Positions 37,354 to 49,223 of a stretch of 64,000 nucleotides of DNA are shown here, piece by piece; position 1 is the first letter of the stretch; each line of letters starts with the position of its first letter. The translations under genes and the position numbers were made by a program. This DNA comes from Jackrogersella multiformis (taxonomy: Eukaryota; Ascomycota; Sordariomycetes; Xylariales; Hypoxylaceae), in NCBI GenBank assembly GCA_902806575.1, contig CADCXD010000011.1:868001-932000 (forward strand), read 5' to 3'. The notes beneath the pieces were generated by a model. It made no database searches and was not told the DNA's origin. It was given only the letters and a program-made list of their open reading frames with translations.

Positions 37354-40300
37354 TTATTCGTTTGCGGATGACGGTCCGCCGGCAGACGGTGCACCGAAAG
37401 AGCCAAAGCCTCCTTGGTCAGCGCTACTACTGCCTATCGCGACTAAACCATTTAGAAGTGGACATTTGCTAGACCAAAAAAGTTAGCACACAGCGCCAAT
37501 TGCCAAGTAATGTATAGGCATATTTGAGAAGACAAGCTGGAGAATGCTCCTGGGTGGCTTTGGAATGGACCGACTGGGGCAAGCAACAATACAGGCCCAG
37601 TGCGGCTCTAACCACAATGTTGTCCTCGGGGTAGAGTTAACGAGATCTAAGGGGGCAGAGGTGCCAGTACCTCTTGTTGGTTTTGATATGTCCGACTTGT
37701 CCGCAGTTCGCACATTTGCGGGTTGTGCCAGCTGATGCCCTGTCCGCACTGGTAGAATCCGGAGATGCGCCAGCGTTGGCGTCAGTGTTGACGGTAACCT
37801 TCTTCCTCTTGCCCTTACCCTGTTTCTCGCGGATCTGGCGCCGATCTTGGTTTTTGAGCAGTCGAGAAAGCTCCTTGTCAACACTGTAGAGGTGTTAGCA
37901 AATATAATAATATTATAATATACTTTGACTATTACTACTTACAGTCTCTGTTTCTCACGGTTGTCATCAGCATCAGCCGTCGGCTGTAAGCTATAGACAC
38001 TAAAGTGAAGTATCATGTTAGCACGGATCGACCTCTGTCGCTCGCAGAAGGATAAAAATAAACTTACTCTCTGTTCTTCTCCTCATTATCCCGCCGCTGC
38101 TTGAGGTAATTCCGAATCACCACCGGGTCGTCCAGGATGACTACCTCTGTAACAGTTTCTCCCGCTTCGTTCAGCTTCCTGCGAGTAATCTTGAGCTTCT
38201 TCTTGCTCGAACGACTGGCTCCGCTTAGGCGACTAAACTGACTACGCCCGTCATCCAAGGGCGCAGGAGTTGAAGTGGCCTGCGCGGAATTGAACCGATC
38301 ATCCTCGTTGGATGTATCGAGGACGTCCGCGTCGTCATGCGTGGTCCCGTCGCTGAGCGTAGTCTTCTGTCTCTCCCATATCTGCCGGATGGCAGTGTTG
38401 TACATATCTTGCTGCTTCTTAACGTTATACGAATGACCGCCGTTCGCCTTACGTTCGCGTTCAATCGCATCCGCCGAAGTAGCTAGAGGGCCTTGGACGG
38501 CATTGATATAGCCACCCTTCATAGATGTTTTGATAAAACTGAATCCCAGACCGTGACCGGTAGGATCGCCTTCGCCGTGGAGGGCCACCATGGCTTTGCC
38601 TGCGCTGGCGTCGATGAAGTTCTTGGTAAGCTCCCAAGGAGCCATCTTCGCTATCAACGGCTCTTCTGCGCCTTCGTCATCCTCCTCTCTATCCTTAGGG
38701 TCGTAACCTGCATTCACGAGCAGCTGCTGGCCTATTTGCATAGCTTCGATCAGGCAAGCGTCCTCCGGTTTAATCATGGACCGGAGAGCAGATTCTTCCA
38801 TCAACGACTGGCCTTCCGGAAGTACCCATGTTTTCTTCTCCCGATCATAAGAAAGGAACTCTTTCATCTTCTGTCGGTTCTGTGGATCTTGCTTCTCGAA
38901 GACGTGAGGAGTAATCTCGGCAAGGCCGACGTCCTGAGTTGGCTTCTTCTTCATCATACGATAGGCAACCATTTTTAGACGGTTCTTCGAAGTATTTGTG
39001 ACCTTCCTGGCATGGGGACCGGGAACTTCCAACGAAGGGAAAGTTTGGCCGACCGCATATACGTGGTCGATATTGCGAAGATAAAACTTCGGACACTCAG
39101 TAGTGCTTGTAGTGAACCCGAGAAGGAAATCGTTCGGTCTGGGCTCGTGCTTGAAGATTGGTGCCCGGAACATTTCGTTGTGCAACGTAGGGACCGTCTC
39201 GCCGGGGTCTACGGTTCCAAAGATGGAAAAGGGCGACCTATCTTCAGGTAGTAACCCATGACCTTCGCCGATGTCGAGCTTTGGGACCTTATCCTCATCG
39301 TTCCGATCTTTGCGGCGGTAGTAGTTGATTACGCGGCTACCCATGCCAAAATTTGACATCATGGTAGGAAATTCCTCACAATACTCGAAGAGGACTGCTG
39401 CAGAATTGTCATTCAGGCTAAGATCCTTGGTCGTTCTAAAGATCTCCTGGTTACTCCTCCCTCTCAAGTCTTTGCGCCTGACCTTGGAGGGTTTGCGCAC
39501 ACCAACAATGTGCTTCATGACCTTCTCGATCTCGAACTTCTTGCGGTGGTGTTCCCATGGCTTGCCGTCAATCTTGGTTCGGTAGAATGGGAACGTCAAT
39601 TTGAGAGCAGGCAAGCTGTGCTCGACAGAAAGGTTGGATAGAGTAGCTCGGACTTTACTCTTATGGTTCACCTTAAGCGCATCGTACGCGTCGTCGTTAG
39701 AGATATTGAAATGCTGCAAAACATCCCTCCTCATCTGACCGTTAGCCATCCGTTTGGTTTTCTCTTCGATTTTTGGACGCTTAACCGGACGCTGCAGTTC
39801 ATTTCCTCTAGAAATCAAGAGGTAAGGATCACTTTCGTCAAGTCTGACACGTTTGCCAATCTGTTGCGTTACTTTCTCGCAGTTGTCGAAACCCCAGGCG
39901 TTAAACGTGGGGATATTCGGGAGGCCGGGTGTGTATTTTGGGCGCGTGTTGTTAGCTTGCGGCTGCAAAAATTCCCTATCCCATTCATCCATGTCTTCAT
40001 CTCCAGCAACGTTGGGGCCGGCCCCCGTGATCGAAACAGCGGGTAGTGTGGGCAGAGCGTTCCAGTCTTCACATAGCGCGGCCATCTCCTCCATCGTGAA
40101 GCCCGCAGCAAGAGACTGTTCAGAATCTGACCGGTCCGAGGAGCTGCCCGCCGCGTCTAAGCCGTAGTCATCCTCGTCATCATCATGGATGACTTTCCGA
40201 GTAGCCAGATTATTGTCCGGGATCCTAAAGAGTTTGGCGGAATCGGCCTCGAGTTCTAACTCAAGCTTAGTGGGTACGAACACGGGAGGTTCCCTATCCT

Positions 40301-41147
40301 TGTTTGGAGGTTGCTTGTACATATACTCGGCAGGCCACTCCGGGAAGAGTTTATTGAAGTAGAGGATCTTGTGCTTCTCAAAGCCGGGGAATTTCTGCGC
40401 CAACAGCTCATCTTCATTGACGGGAGCCTTCTGCCCTGGTACATCTTCGCTCACCTGCTTCATCCACTTGTCTATAGATGGATTGTACTGCGGGAAGTTG
40501 AGTTTCTGTCTCTCTTCGAATGACATGGTCATCCAGGCCTCATCCGTCACATCCCGATCTCTCGCCGCTTGGGTGTTTACATTAGGCACCGTCAGAGGGT
40601 TCGACGTATTTAAGGGGTTCGGCAGGGTCAAGCCAGGAGGCAGGGTTAAGCCACCGGTTGGTCGCGCTGGTTCCGTATCGGCAGGATTGGGGGAAGACGG
40701 AGGAAAATCGTAGTCATCAGGTAAAGGCCCAAAAAGATCATCCATACATTCGGTGTCATGGCTAGTGCCCTCGTCCTCCGTAAGGCCGGGAACTTGTGAA
40801 ATGCCTGCACCGACAGCAGCACTAGAACCGTCGTCAGAAGCCAGGTCACTATCGCTGATGTCCTCGAAGTCGACGGCGTCATCTGCCTTGTTGGTCTGAT
40901 CTATTTCCTTGTCGCCAAACAGCGCGAAGTTTTCGGGCATCGTATTTTTCGTGTCGGCGCTGGATATTTTCTTGATGATTTCATCATCCTCCTGCTCCTG
41001 GGCAGCCCAGTCGATGTTCTTAAAGGACTGCCCATTACCCTGCTCGTGCTCGACCTCCTCTTCCTTAATGGCGACGTCGTTTACACGCACAGGGCTAGAA
41101 GCCGGGCCGGAGCTGGGGCCCAGCGAGCCGTCGATGAAACCGTCCAT
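37354..41147 (-). CDS. taf1: TFIID subunit 1 (TAF1)
   Basis: Four exons, complement(join(37354..37468, 37671..37883, 37943..37999, 38068..41147)), give 1154 residues; all junctions are GT-AG and in frame. The acidic N-terminus (about 1-130, with NFALFGDKE and DFEDISDSDLASDDG) corresponds to the TBP-binding region. The large central domain (about 500-900, DUF3591) contains FPFYRTKIDGKPWEHHRKKF, NFGMGSRVINYYRRK, DRSPFSIFG, FLLGFTT, FYLRNIDHVYAVGQ and SKNRLKMVAYRMMKKK. A Lys/Arg-rich region and a TAF1-type zinc knuckle (KCANCGQVGHIKTNKSKCPL) lie at the C-terminus. As usual in fungi, the tandem bromodomains of animal TAF1 are absent. The last knuckle cysteine is encoded in the final exon after a 202-nt intron. 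TAF1 scaffolds TFIID on core promoters in the nucleus. It is divergent from the D-serine dehydratase gene over 3 kb. Confidence 0.93.
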
Positions 41148-44128
41148 CGTGATGTACGCGATTCTAGCGGCTTCGGATCATTTCTCGGTATCGTAGGGAA
41201 CGTTCGCGGACGTCAGATTGGCTGTTAGGCTACTTCATGTCAATCCAAGGAAACGGAGCTCACGATTCGGACGTCACCGGAAAGTGATATGATACAGGCG
41301 CCGCATTCGTCTCTAACCATGTGCAAGGAATATGCAAGGAAAGAGATGTGTTCTGGGAATAAATTTGATATTGATTCGGATGGATATAGGTAGAGATTTA
41401 GATGTCAAGTGCGAAGGGTGGCGCAAAAGTTAGGAAGTCGCGTCGAACGGTCGAAGTGGTACTAAGGTACATACATATCAGGTCGACCAGCGGGGAATCG
41501 TTCCAAGGTTGTCATGTACCTAGCATTGAAGCGTTGAAGCTTACCTAGCAGCTGCCTATTCACACTCCAGGGTGTCTCTCCAAGATATTAATAAGTGTAA
41601 AGATATTGGACGAGGAATCTTTGTAAACGGAATCACAAAAAGAATTTGATGTCAAAACAGGGCCAATCGGCCATATGAGTTATAATCATCAAAAGAACAA
41701 TGTGATTATTGATGCACTCGACTTAATGAAGAGTTGAAATGAATATCAAATATCAAGAGAAGATGGGGTTGTTAGATTCAAGTACCTAGGTAGAGAAAAG
41801 GGAAAGGTGTGGGGGAAGAGATTTAAAGGTGAAAAAGCTAGTAAATCAAAGATGTGGCTTGACACCTGCCGTCAAGACTTCTAAGGTTAGGTAAGATTTG
41901 TGGCGTCGTGTTATAAGAGGTAGGTACTTCCCGCGTGTACCTAGGTATCTTTTTAATAAAAACCCGGTAATCCGTAAAAGCCACCTGCAATCTATCAACT
42001 TGGAATTGAATTGTCAAATCAATGCTGTGCAACACAATAATTATTTGCTGATCGGTTAACTACCTCCTATTTAATAAATGAGGTAAGGCAACTCCCACAA
42101 GACTTTACACAGACCAGCAATGCTAATGTTTGATGTGGGCGACGGTCTGATGTTATTGCTACGTTGATTACAATCACATGAATTTTCTACCCTCGCCCAA
42201 TTATCGAAAGCAAAAGGTATGTTATATGTTGGTTGAAAAGGTTGTGCTTCGTCTGGCCGGTCGAAAGTTCGAAACACCTTGTCCAATGACTTTATAGGAC
42301 TTTAAGAGTCTATCTACTTTTCGTCTTCTTCTGTTTAAACTAACTTCCTAGTCTAACCCACGATTATATGTACATCACGAAGAATACCATATTGGAAACC
42401 ACCCCGCAGTATTGATCTTATATTCATGGAAAACTCTTGCAAAACAAACCAACTCCGTATTAGGGGTTATCTCGAGAGTAGAGAACTAGGAGAATACACT
42501 TCTAACCGCGCGATTTTGTAGGAATCCTGCATTAGGCAGTCAGCGGAAGCTCGACCGGGCAACATCATGGCATGACGTTTAACCCAATAAGTGCAACGGT
42601 AGCAATCTATCTTGTGTACTCCTAAGTCTCACGAGGTGAAGGACTGCATACTCTGCTGTAGCTTACCGGAGTCATGTGGATGGAAAGTATTGGTATCAAA
42701 TCACTGGCAACCACGTATGTGACGGAACCATAAAATCCATTCATAATATCACTGCTACGTCGGGGATTTAAACATGAGCTAAATCAGCGAACCAGACATC
42801 TTAGGTAGGTATATTATGTTCAAGTTGAATCTTCCCCTTTATCTCCTTTTCAAACTATGTATTATATGTAACTAGTTACTACATTACAGTAACTATATCA
42901 AAAGGTAACTAGCTTTTATATGAAGCACGAAAAGGTATAAGCCTACATTACCTATCTATATTTCTAACTACGACAATTGCCGTTATCAGAGTCATTAATA
43001 TAGTCTCCGTAGACGAACATACTCTTATATGTCGATATAAACCCACAGCCTTACCCCCCTTACTATAAAAGCAACATCCCAAGGTTACCAACATCAACAC
43101 GTGAGTGAAAGTCAGGCAGCTGCATCTGCTATACTATATTATTACTATGTATAGTTGGATTCCATGCTCAATACCTAATTCAAATCAAAATATGCACGAA
43201 CCCGGATGTTCCACTAGTGACGTTAGTTTCTAAAAGCCCTTTGTTTCCTTGGCCTGTACGAGTTAAAACAACCACCTCGGCATGCCTGATCCCGAATGAG
43301 TGGAACGCGAGGATGGTGCCTAGACTACCTAGATACCCTGCTCAACCGTGGTCCGATCTCGTCTAGGTATTCGATGTACCTAGCTTCGTAGCTGCTATAC
43401 AAAGCAAAGTGATGACATTGCTCTGACGAGGGCGGTGGCTGAGGAGAAGACGAAAAAGAAAAATATGGAAACGCGAAAAAGCAAAAGAAGCAAAAGAATT
43501 CAGGACTTGTCCATGTTATGACCTAGTTACAGTAATTGATCGACAGCTCTCCTGGATCTCTGACATTAATAGTAAACTCTTTAACGCGACGGATTACTCA
43601 CCTCTCACCTGACGCTCTACTCAATATGACGCAACGTATGAACCTCGTCGTGTAGGGGATCGTTACATCGTGATCCGCACTTGCCATACATCTGGTTTGT
43701 CGAGGTGCATGAGGGCCCAACTAGGTACCTAGGTAGGTAGTCAGCTAGCTTAAGTTAGCATACCGAAGTATACCGAACTTTAGGTAACTAGTAGCGACCT
43801 AGTAGTGGGTCACGGGCTACATCCCGCCTTCTGCGTCTCCCTTAGTCTTAGTTCTCCTAAGGTTTGGATCTAAGGCACCGAGCATGTATACCTACCTAGG
43901 TACCTACCTAGCCTACCTACCTAGGTAACCTTGAAAGTTAACAAAACATCTACCTATATCTATCTTTCCGTAGAACTCTCTGGGTGGGCAGCTAGAAGGA
44001 CAAAAACGAACTAGACTAGAAACCAGTCATATCCGGTCTTATAGAGCGACTTATACAATAACTGAGCATAGATAGACAGCTTATTAGAAACGAACCCGAA
44101 GGAATCAAAAAGCAAGCGAATCACTACA
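41148..44128. other. Divergent intergenic region (3.0 kb), TAF1 / D-serine dehydratase
   Basis: Contains both upstream regions. CCTAGG palindromes cluster at the dehydratase side (43721-43740 and 43890-43930). The middle (about 41500-43200) is AT-rich with no credible open frame. Confidence 0.45.
43721..43930. repeat. Palindromic CCTAGG/TACCTA motif cluster
   Basis: Two patches (43721-43740 and 43890-43930) of overlapping TACCTAGGTA and CTACCTAGG units, about 200 bp in front of the D-serine dehydratase start. Same vocabulary as in the other spacers. Confidence 0.6.
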
Positions 44129-45784
44129 ATGGCGGTGCAAATATCCAAAGACCTCCTCCGCTCCCAGTTCGTGGGCAAGACCCTCAACGAGGCCATCACG
44201 CCGGCCGTCGTTTTAGACCTGGCCAAAGTCGAGGCGAACTGCAACGTGATGCTCGAAGCCGCCGGAAGACTGCAACTCAGCTGGCGAGCACATATCAAGA
44301 CCCACAAGGTACGTTGGACGGGACCTCGGCGTGTCTGACACATCGAAAACCCCCCAAAGGACTAGGCTAACATCGCGCGAATATCAGACGGAAGAGCTCA
44401 CAAGACTCCAAGTAGGAGACAAGAGCTCATCTCCGGTGAACCTTATAGTCTCCACGATAATCGAAGCCGAGAAGCTCGTCCCCTTGCTGAAGGAGTACCA
44501 GAAAAATGGGCGGAAAGTCAACGTGAGCTTTCCCCTCCCCCTCCCCTTTAACCAAACCACACCACACCAACCCCCCACCCTGAACCCCATCTCACACCTC
44601 CACAGGTCCTCTACTCCTTCCCGCTCTACGCCTCCAGCATCCCGCGCCTCTCCGCCGTGTCCGCGTCGCTGGGCCCGGGCGCGCTAAGCGTGATGATCGA
44701 CCACATCGAGCAAGTGCCGCTGCTCTCCTCTCTGGCCGCGGGGTCGGGCGGGCACGCGCCGCTCGTCTTCCTCAAGGTGAACGTGGGCAGCAACCGGGCG
44801 GGCGTGGTGCCCTCGACGCCGGAGTGCGGCGCGCTCGTGGACTCGCTGCTAGCCTCGGAGGCGGCCGGCGCCAGCGCCCTGCTCGGCGTGTACTGCCACG
44901 CCGGCCACTCGTACGCGGCGCGCCGCGACTGGGAGGCCATGGGAATCCTGGGCGCCGAGTTCGAGGGCCTCAAGCGCGTCGCCGACGACGTCAAGGAGAA
45001 GCGCGCCCCGGGGAAGGACCCGCTTGTCCTGTCTGTCGGCGCCACGCCCACCGCGACTACGATCCAGCACCCCGATCTAGCGGAGGCGAATGGCGATACT
45101 ACTACTACTACTACTACTACCGCCAACGGCACTAACGGTACTAACGGCACCCACAACGACGCCGACGCGCCAGACCTGCTAACCACGGTACCGACCGCGT
45201 ACCTCAAGCAGCTGCTCAAGACGCTCAAAGCCTCGGGCTTCGCGCTGGAAGTGCACGCGGGCGTGTACCCGACGCTGGACATCCAGCAGCTAGCGGCGCA
45301 CGCGCGGGACTCGACGTACCTCAACAGCAGCAAGATCGGGATCAGCGTGCTAGGTGACATCAGCTCGGTCTACCCGTCGCGGGGGCCCTCCTCCGCAACC
45401 GAAGCGCTCGTGAACGCGGGGTCGCTAGCGCTCGGGCGGGAGCCGTGCCTGGACATGGGCTCGGTGGCGGGGCGGGACTACAGCGCGTGGGGGATCGTGA
45501 TGCCGTGGGGGGCGGCGGCGGGGACGGCGGTGCCGGGGCCGGACTTCCCGGCTCGCCACGGCGGCTGGCAGGTGGCCAAGATCAGCCAGGAGCACGGCGT
45601 GCTGCGGTGGGAGGGCCCGCGCGAGCACGAGGTGCCGCTGCGCGTCGGCCAGCGCGTGCGCATCTGGCCCAACCACTCGTGCATCACCGGCGCCGGGCAC
45701 GCGTACTACCTCGTCGTCGACAGCAGGAACGCCGGCCGCGAGGACGAGATCGTGGATGTGTGGGTGAGGTGGAACGGGTGGTGA
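44129..45784 (+). CDS. dsd1: D-serine dehydratase (DSD1 family, PLP- and zinc-dependent)
   Basis: Three exons, join(44129..44308, 44388..44522, 44606..45784), give 497 residues. Introns are 79 and 83 nt with all phases 0. The fold-type III alanine-racemase-like barrel starts with TPAVVLDLAKVEANC. The PLP lysine is in HIKTHK (Lys57, the same number reported for yeast Dsd1). Barrel motifs LKVNVGSNRAGV, GVYCHAGHSY, LSVGATPTAT and EVHAGVYPTLD are present. The C-terminal domain carries the zinc ligands His462 and Cys464 in PNHSCITG. Reaction: D-serine to pyruvate and ammonia, probably cytosolic detoxification of D-amino acids. An oddity is a low-complexity insertion of eight Thr (270-277, encoded by an ACT repeat) followed by NGT repeats between barrel elements. 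Exons are very GC-rich. Convergent with arp4, whose 3' end is 372 nt away. Confidence 0.92.
45098..45120 (+). repeat. (ACT)n trinucleotide repeat inside dsd1
   Basis: Seven ACT codons plus ACC encode eight threonines within a surface insertion of the enzyme. Because the unit is three bases, length change would keep the frame. Confidence 0.9.
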
Positions 45785-46156
45785 TCCGGTAGGATGCGCA
45801 GGAGGGATTAAAAAAAGAAGGAGGGTTTAAAAAGGAGGGGTTGCGAGAATATTTAGATACTTGGGTCTAGAACCGAAAGACATCCTATCCCATAGACACG
45901 ATAGTGAACTAAAATATCATAGACGTTCTTCTTGTGCACCGAGTTTTCATTTCTTTACAGAAAAGCTATACCCTAACCTCATAAATTCTTTTTGTCTGTC
46001 CCTAGAAAGAAAGAAACAACGAGCCTAATGAGCCTGGCTTGCCTGCCTGCGTTGGCTATCTACAAACTCCAGACGCCTGGGGCGGATAAAACACCCTCCT
46101 TGATCAAAGTGAATTCGCAACGAGGGGAAGTTCCAAAGTGACGGCGAGCCCGGCGA
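45785..46156. terminator. Convergent 3' region of dsd1 and arp4
   Basis: A 372-bp spacer shared by the two 3' ends, with A-rich and TTTAAAAAGG tracts just after dsd1. Transcript ends cannot be located precisely. Confidence 0.35.
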
Positions 46157-47672
46157 CTACTTACATCGCTTCTCGACAATCCCGGCGCCGTTCTCCTCGT
46201 ACTCCTTGCGCGAGATCCACATCTGATGGAACGTGCCTAAGCTCGCCAGGATGCTCCCTCCTATCCAGGCGCCGAATCGCCTCTCCGTGGTCAGGCCGGC
46301 GGCGTGCAGCTTGATCTTCATGCCGGGGAACATGGCCATCAGCTCGTTGTTGAGGCGGTCGTTGAACCCGTTTAGCAAGCTCGAGCCTCCCGTCACTACA
46401 ATGTTGCCTAGCAGATTAGGTCGTAGGTCCACGTCCACTGCGTTGATGGCAGCTTTGATAAGTTCCGGGATGGTCTGGGCTTTGGTAACGGGCTCGCCTG
46501 TCGGTAAGGCGGCCGTCTCGTCCCACATGCCTTCCGACACCCTGAACCGCTGCTCTCGCCACATCTGATTCGAGCCGTTGGGCATCTCGAACACGCGGCC
46601 GGGCTGTGACTTAACCAGCTCCTCATTGCCGGGGTTCGCATACCTGCCGGGGCCTCGCCAGACCTCGACAACGGACTCCTTGAACTCGGTCAGGAGACGC
46701 TCCTCCTCGTAGGTCTGGAAAGACGGGTAGATCTCGAACGGAAACTTGCGGATCTTGGCCTGGGCTGGCGCGCCTGCATCTACGGGGGTCTTGTTTTCGA
46801 CCATGTAAGACGGTACGATGTCGATTTTGGGATCGCAGCTATCCCACATGGCTCGGACTTGTTGCGACAACCATATTCCGCCGACTGGCGACTTCTGGAT
46901 AGAGCGTTTCAGGATCATGCCATCGTGAATGGCGGTGACACTGGTATTCGCACCGCCAACATCGATAACCAGGGCTGACGCCTTGCCGGCAGCGAATGCA
47001 GCACACACGGGTGTTCTCGATAGCCAGAAGGCAGGGCAGCCCCAATTCTCCATGGCAATCTCGATGGCCTTCTCTCGCGCCTTTCCAGCATTCCACGGTG
47101 CCTCGGTCATCAGCAGGGGGTTCTCAGCTAGTGGCTTCTCCTGGTCCTCCACATCCTCCATCGCGATGTCGCCCTCGTCATCTTGAAAGGGATCATTCAA
47201 GCCATTCTTATTGGGAGGCGTGGGCTTATCGGCCTGCAGGCGCTTGATGAGGGTGTGCTCCCAAATCTTAGTTGCGGCATCCCAATCCTCGACGATGCTC
47301 TCGGTGCGCGACATGTAGTTCTTAACCTCGCAGTCGGCGCGGGGAATTAGGCACTCATCGCCGAAGATCTCGCGGTAGGTGGCAGAGTCGCCGTCGCCGT
47401 CGCCGTATTTCATGCTGCCGTAGAAGGAAGGGAGAACTGATTTGGGGACATCTTCGCCGGCGAAGCCTGCTCGCGTATGGCAGTAGCCGGCGTCAAGTAC
47501 GAGGGCCGATACTTCGTCTAGTGGTTTGGGGTGTCAGTATGAATTGATTGGTACCTAGGTAATTGGTACTCGGTTATAGAGGGAGCTCGAGGAAACGAGG
47601 CTGGTGCACTTTACCTCCACCATAAACGTCCAGCGGTTGCTGGGAGCTTGGAAGTGGTTGTTGCGAAGACAT
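46157..47672 (-). CDS. arp4: Actin-related protein 4 (NuA4, SWR1 and INO80 subunit)
   Basis: Two exons, complement(join(46157..47517, 47615..47672)), give 472 residues. The 97-nt intron after DVYGG joins to DEVSALVLDAGYCHTRAGFAGEDVPKSVLPSFYG, the actin-fold phosphate-1 region. Further actin motifs are VIDVGGANTSVTAIHDG (phosphate 2), VTGGSSLLNGFNDRL (adenosine) and ERRFGAWIGGSILASLGTFHQMWISRKEYEE near the C-terminus. Arp4-specific features are the acidic insertion (GDIAMEDVEDQEK) and the short Ser/Gln N-terminus. It should act in the nucleus within histone acetyltransferase and remodelling complexes together with actin. It is divergent from gpi19 across about 0.53 kb. Confidence 0.94.
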
Positions 47673-48199
47673 GATGTAAGCTCCCCCCAATGTTGTGCTG
47701 AGATGTGAGGTGGATGGGAAGGGATACCGCGACGAAGTTGTGAAGTTGTGAAGTTGTTATGGAGAGAATTGGGTAAAATTGCGTGGGTTATTTTAAAAGA
47801 GCGACCTCGATTTAATTTTTTTTGGTCGGTCGCGTTCAAGGTGAAGCTTCCCTTCTGCTTCTCGGGCAACTTCCAGTCGCGCCTGTGGCTGGTAATATTT
47901 GCAGGTACCTTAGGTACCTATGTAGGTAGCTGCACCTTATGTGGCGGGGAAAAGTACCTAGGTTAGGTACATACTTACATGTACCTCCACTACTGTACCT
48001 AGATTCTATAGTCAATTCCAGGCTCCTTCGAACCTTAGAAGTTCAACACTCCATCATCGAGTAGGTACTCAATTAAAGAGTATGAATATGAATAATGATG
48101 CTTCATAATCCAACATTCCATACTTCTATTCGATAGAAAATATCGAAACTTACGATATCAATGAATCCGTAAACATCATCAGTACATTACTTACCCGAG
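47673..48199. promoter_or_regulatory. Divergent promoter region of arp4 and gpi19
   Basis: This 527-bp spacer contains the promoters of both genes. It includes a CTTAGGTACCTATGTAGGTAG palindrome-like patch split around 47905-47930 and AT-rich sequence toward gpi19. No specific factor site is claimed. Confidence 0.4.
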
Positions 48200-48922
48200 A
48201 TGTCGCTTATTTCGGACGAGGAAGACTTCCTCTCAGACGATCAGTCCGACATATCATCTTCTAGCGACGACGAACTATTGCCTCAGCCTCCGCTGCAACA
48301 GAACTACTTCGCCCCCCCCTTCTACGGCCGGCCTCCAACACCTCTACCCCCATCTCCGTCCTTGACGTCGCTGCTTCGTCCGTCACGGCCTACCACACCC
48401 GATGCCTCGGACGACGAGCTCGAGCCGGTGCCGCGCGCATCCCCTAAGGTGCCCACGTACGAGTACTACGGCTTCGTCCTATACCTCTTCTCCTCTTTGA
48501 CCTTCCTCGTCTATCTCCTGTGGTCCTACCTGCCGTCTCCGTTCTTGCACGCCTTGGGCATCTACTACTATCCTAACCGGTGGTGGGCGCTGGCCATCCC
48601 GTCTTTTCTCGTCATGCTCATAGTCTACATATACGTCGCGCTGTCGGCATATAACACGGAGATCCTGACTCTGCCCATGACTTCGATGGAGACTGTTGTC
48701 GACGAGGCGGCTAAGATCGCTACGATCGATAGTAGGGGTAGGATACGGCTAGGCGAGTCTAGGAAGCCGCTCGCAGAGGATAAGGCTAGGCAACTCGACT
48801 GGAAGAATATGTGGAACGAAGGCACCGATGCTGTTATGGACGTGCCTCTTGCTGGTGTATGCGAGATCCTATATGGTAACCTGGAGGATTCGGAGGAAGA
48901 CATGCATTTTGATACCCATTGA
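48200..48922 (+). CDS. gpi19: GPI-GlcNAc transferase subunit PIG-P/Gpi19
   Basis: Single exon of 240 residues. Residues 1-85 are an acidic, Pro/Ser-rich cytosolic extension typical of filamentous fungi. The PIG-P domain starts at YEYYGFVLYLFSSLTFLVYL (first membrane helix about 90-110), continues through YLPSPFLHALGIYYYPNRWW and a second helix (about 128-149), then a conserved cytosolic tail (MTSMETVVDEAAKI, DIPLAGVCEILYG-like). The subunit belongs to the ER complex that transfers GlcNAc from UDP-GlcNAc to phosphatidylinositol, the first step of GPI-anchor synthesis. The start is the only ATG in a suitable context upstream of the acidic region. Confidence 0.93.
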   Translation: MSLISDEEDFLSDDQSDISSSSDDELLPQPPLQQNYFAPPFYGRPPTPLPPSPSLTSLLRPSRPTTPDASDDELEPVPRASPKVPTYEYYGFVLYLFSSLTFLVYLLWSYLPSPFLHALGIYYYPNRWWALAIPSFLVMLIVYIYVALSAYNTEILTLPMTSMETVVDEAAKIATIDSRGRIRLGESRKPLAEDKARQLDWKNMWNEGTDAVMDVPLAGVCEILYGNLEDSEEDMHFDTH

Positions 48923-49223
48923 TTTCTGCACGACGACTGTATCACATGTTGTAGACTATGAACTCGAAGGGTTGCAAGTTCAGACAATCGAGCAACTGCT
49001 TTTAAACTCTATCGAATGAGGTAAACTTCTTCGTGTTTGAGTCCCTCGTCTCCGGTCGAGATTAATAGGATCCTCATGCCCCTATTTACAGGAGGTCAAA
49101 AGGTCTAGTAATCCCTCCACCGAAGTACAGAAGTAAAACAGTCAAGAGAACTCATCCATTCCCACCCTCCACTAAGACCCCAACCTTGCTCCCAGATACA
49201 TCCCGCCGTCACTATCCCACCCA

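Noticed and set aside
37647..37670. A 24-nt GTAC...TTAG unit as a mini-intron at the TAF1 3' end
   Set aside because: Too short for fungal splicing. The 202-nt intron to the acceptor at 37469 restores the conserved zinc-knuckle end CPLLNG.
44626..45360. 244-codon minus-strand open frame
   Set aside because: Antisense to dsd1 exon 3, whose sense frame carries conserved enzyme motifs. GC-rich third positions create long antisense frames.
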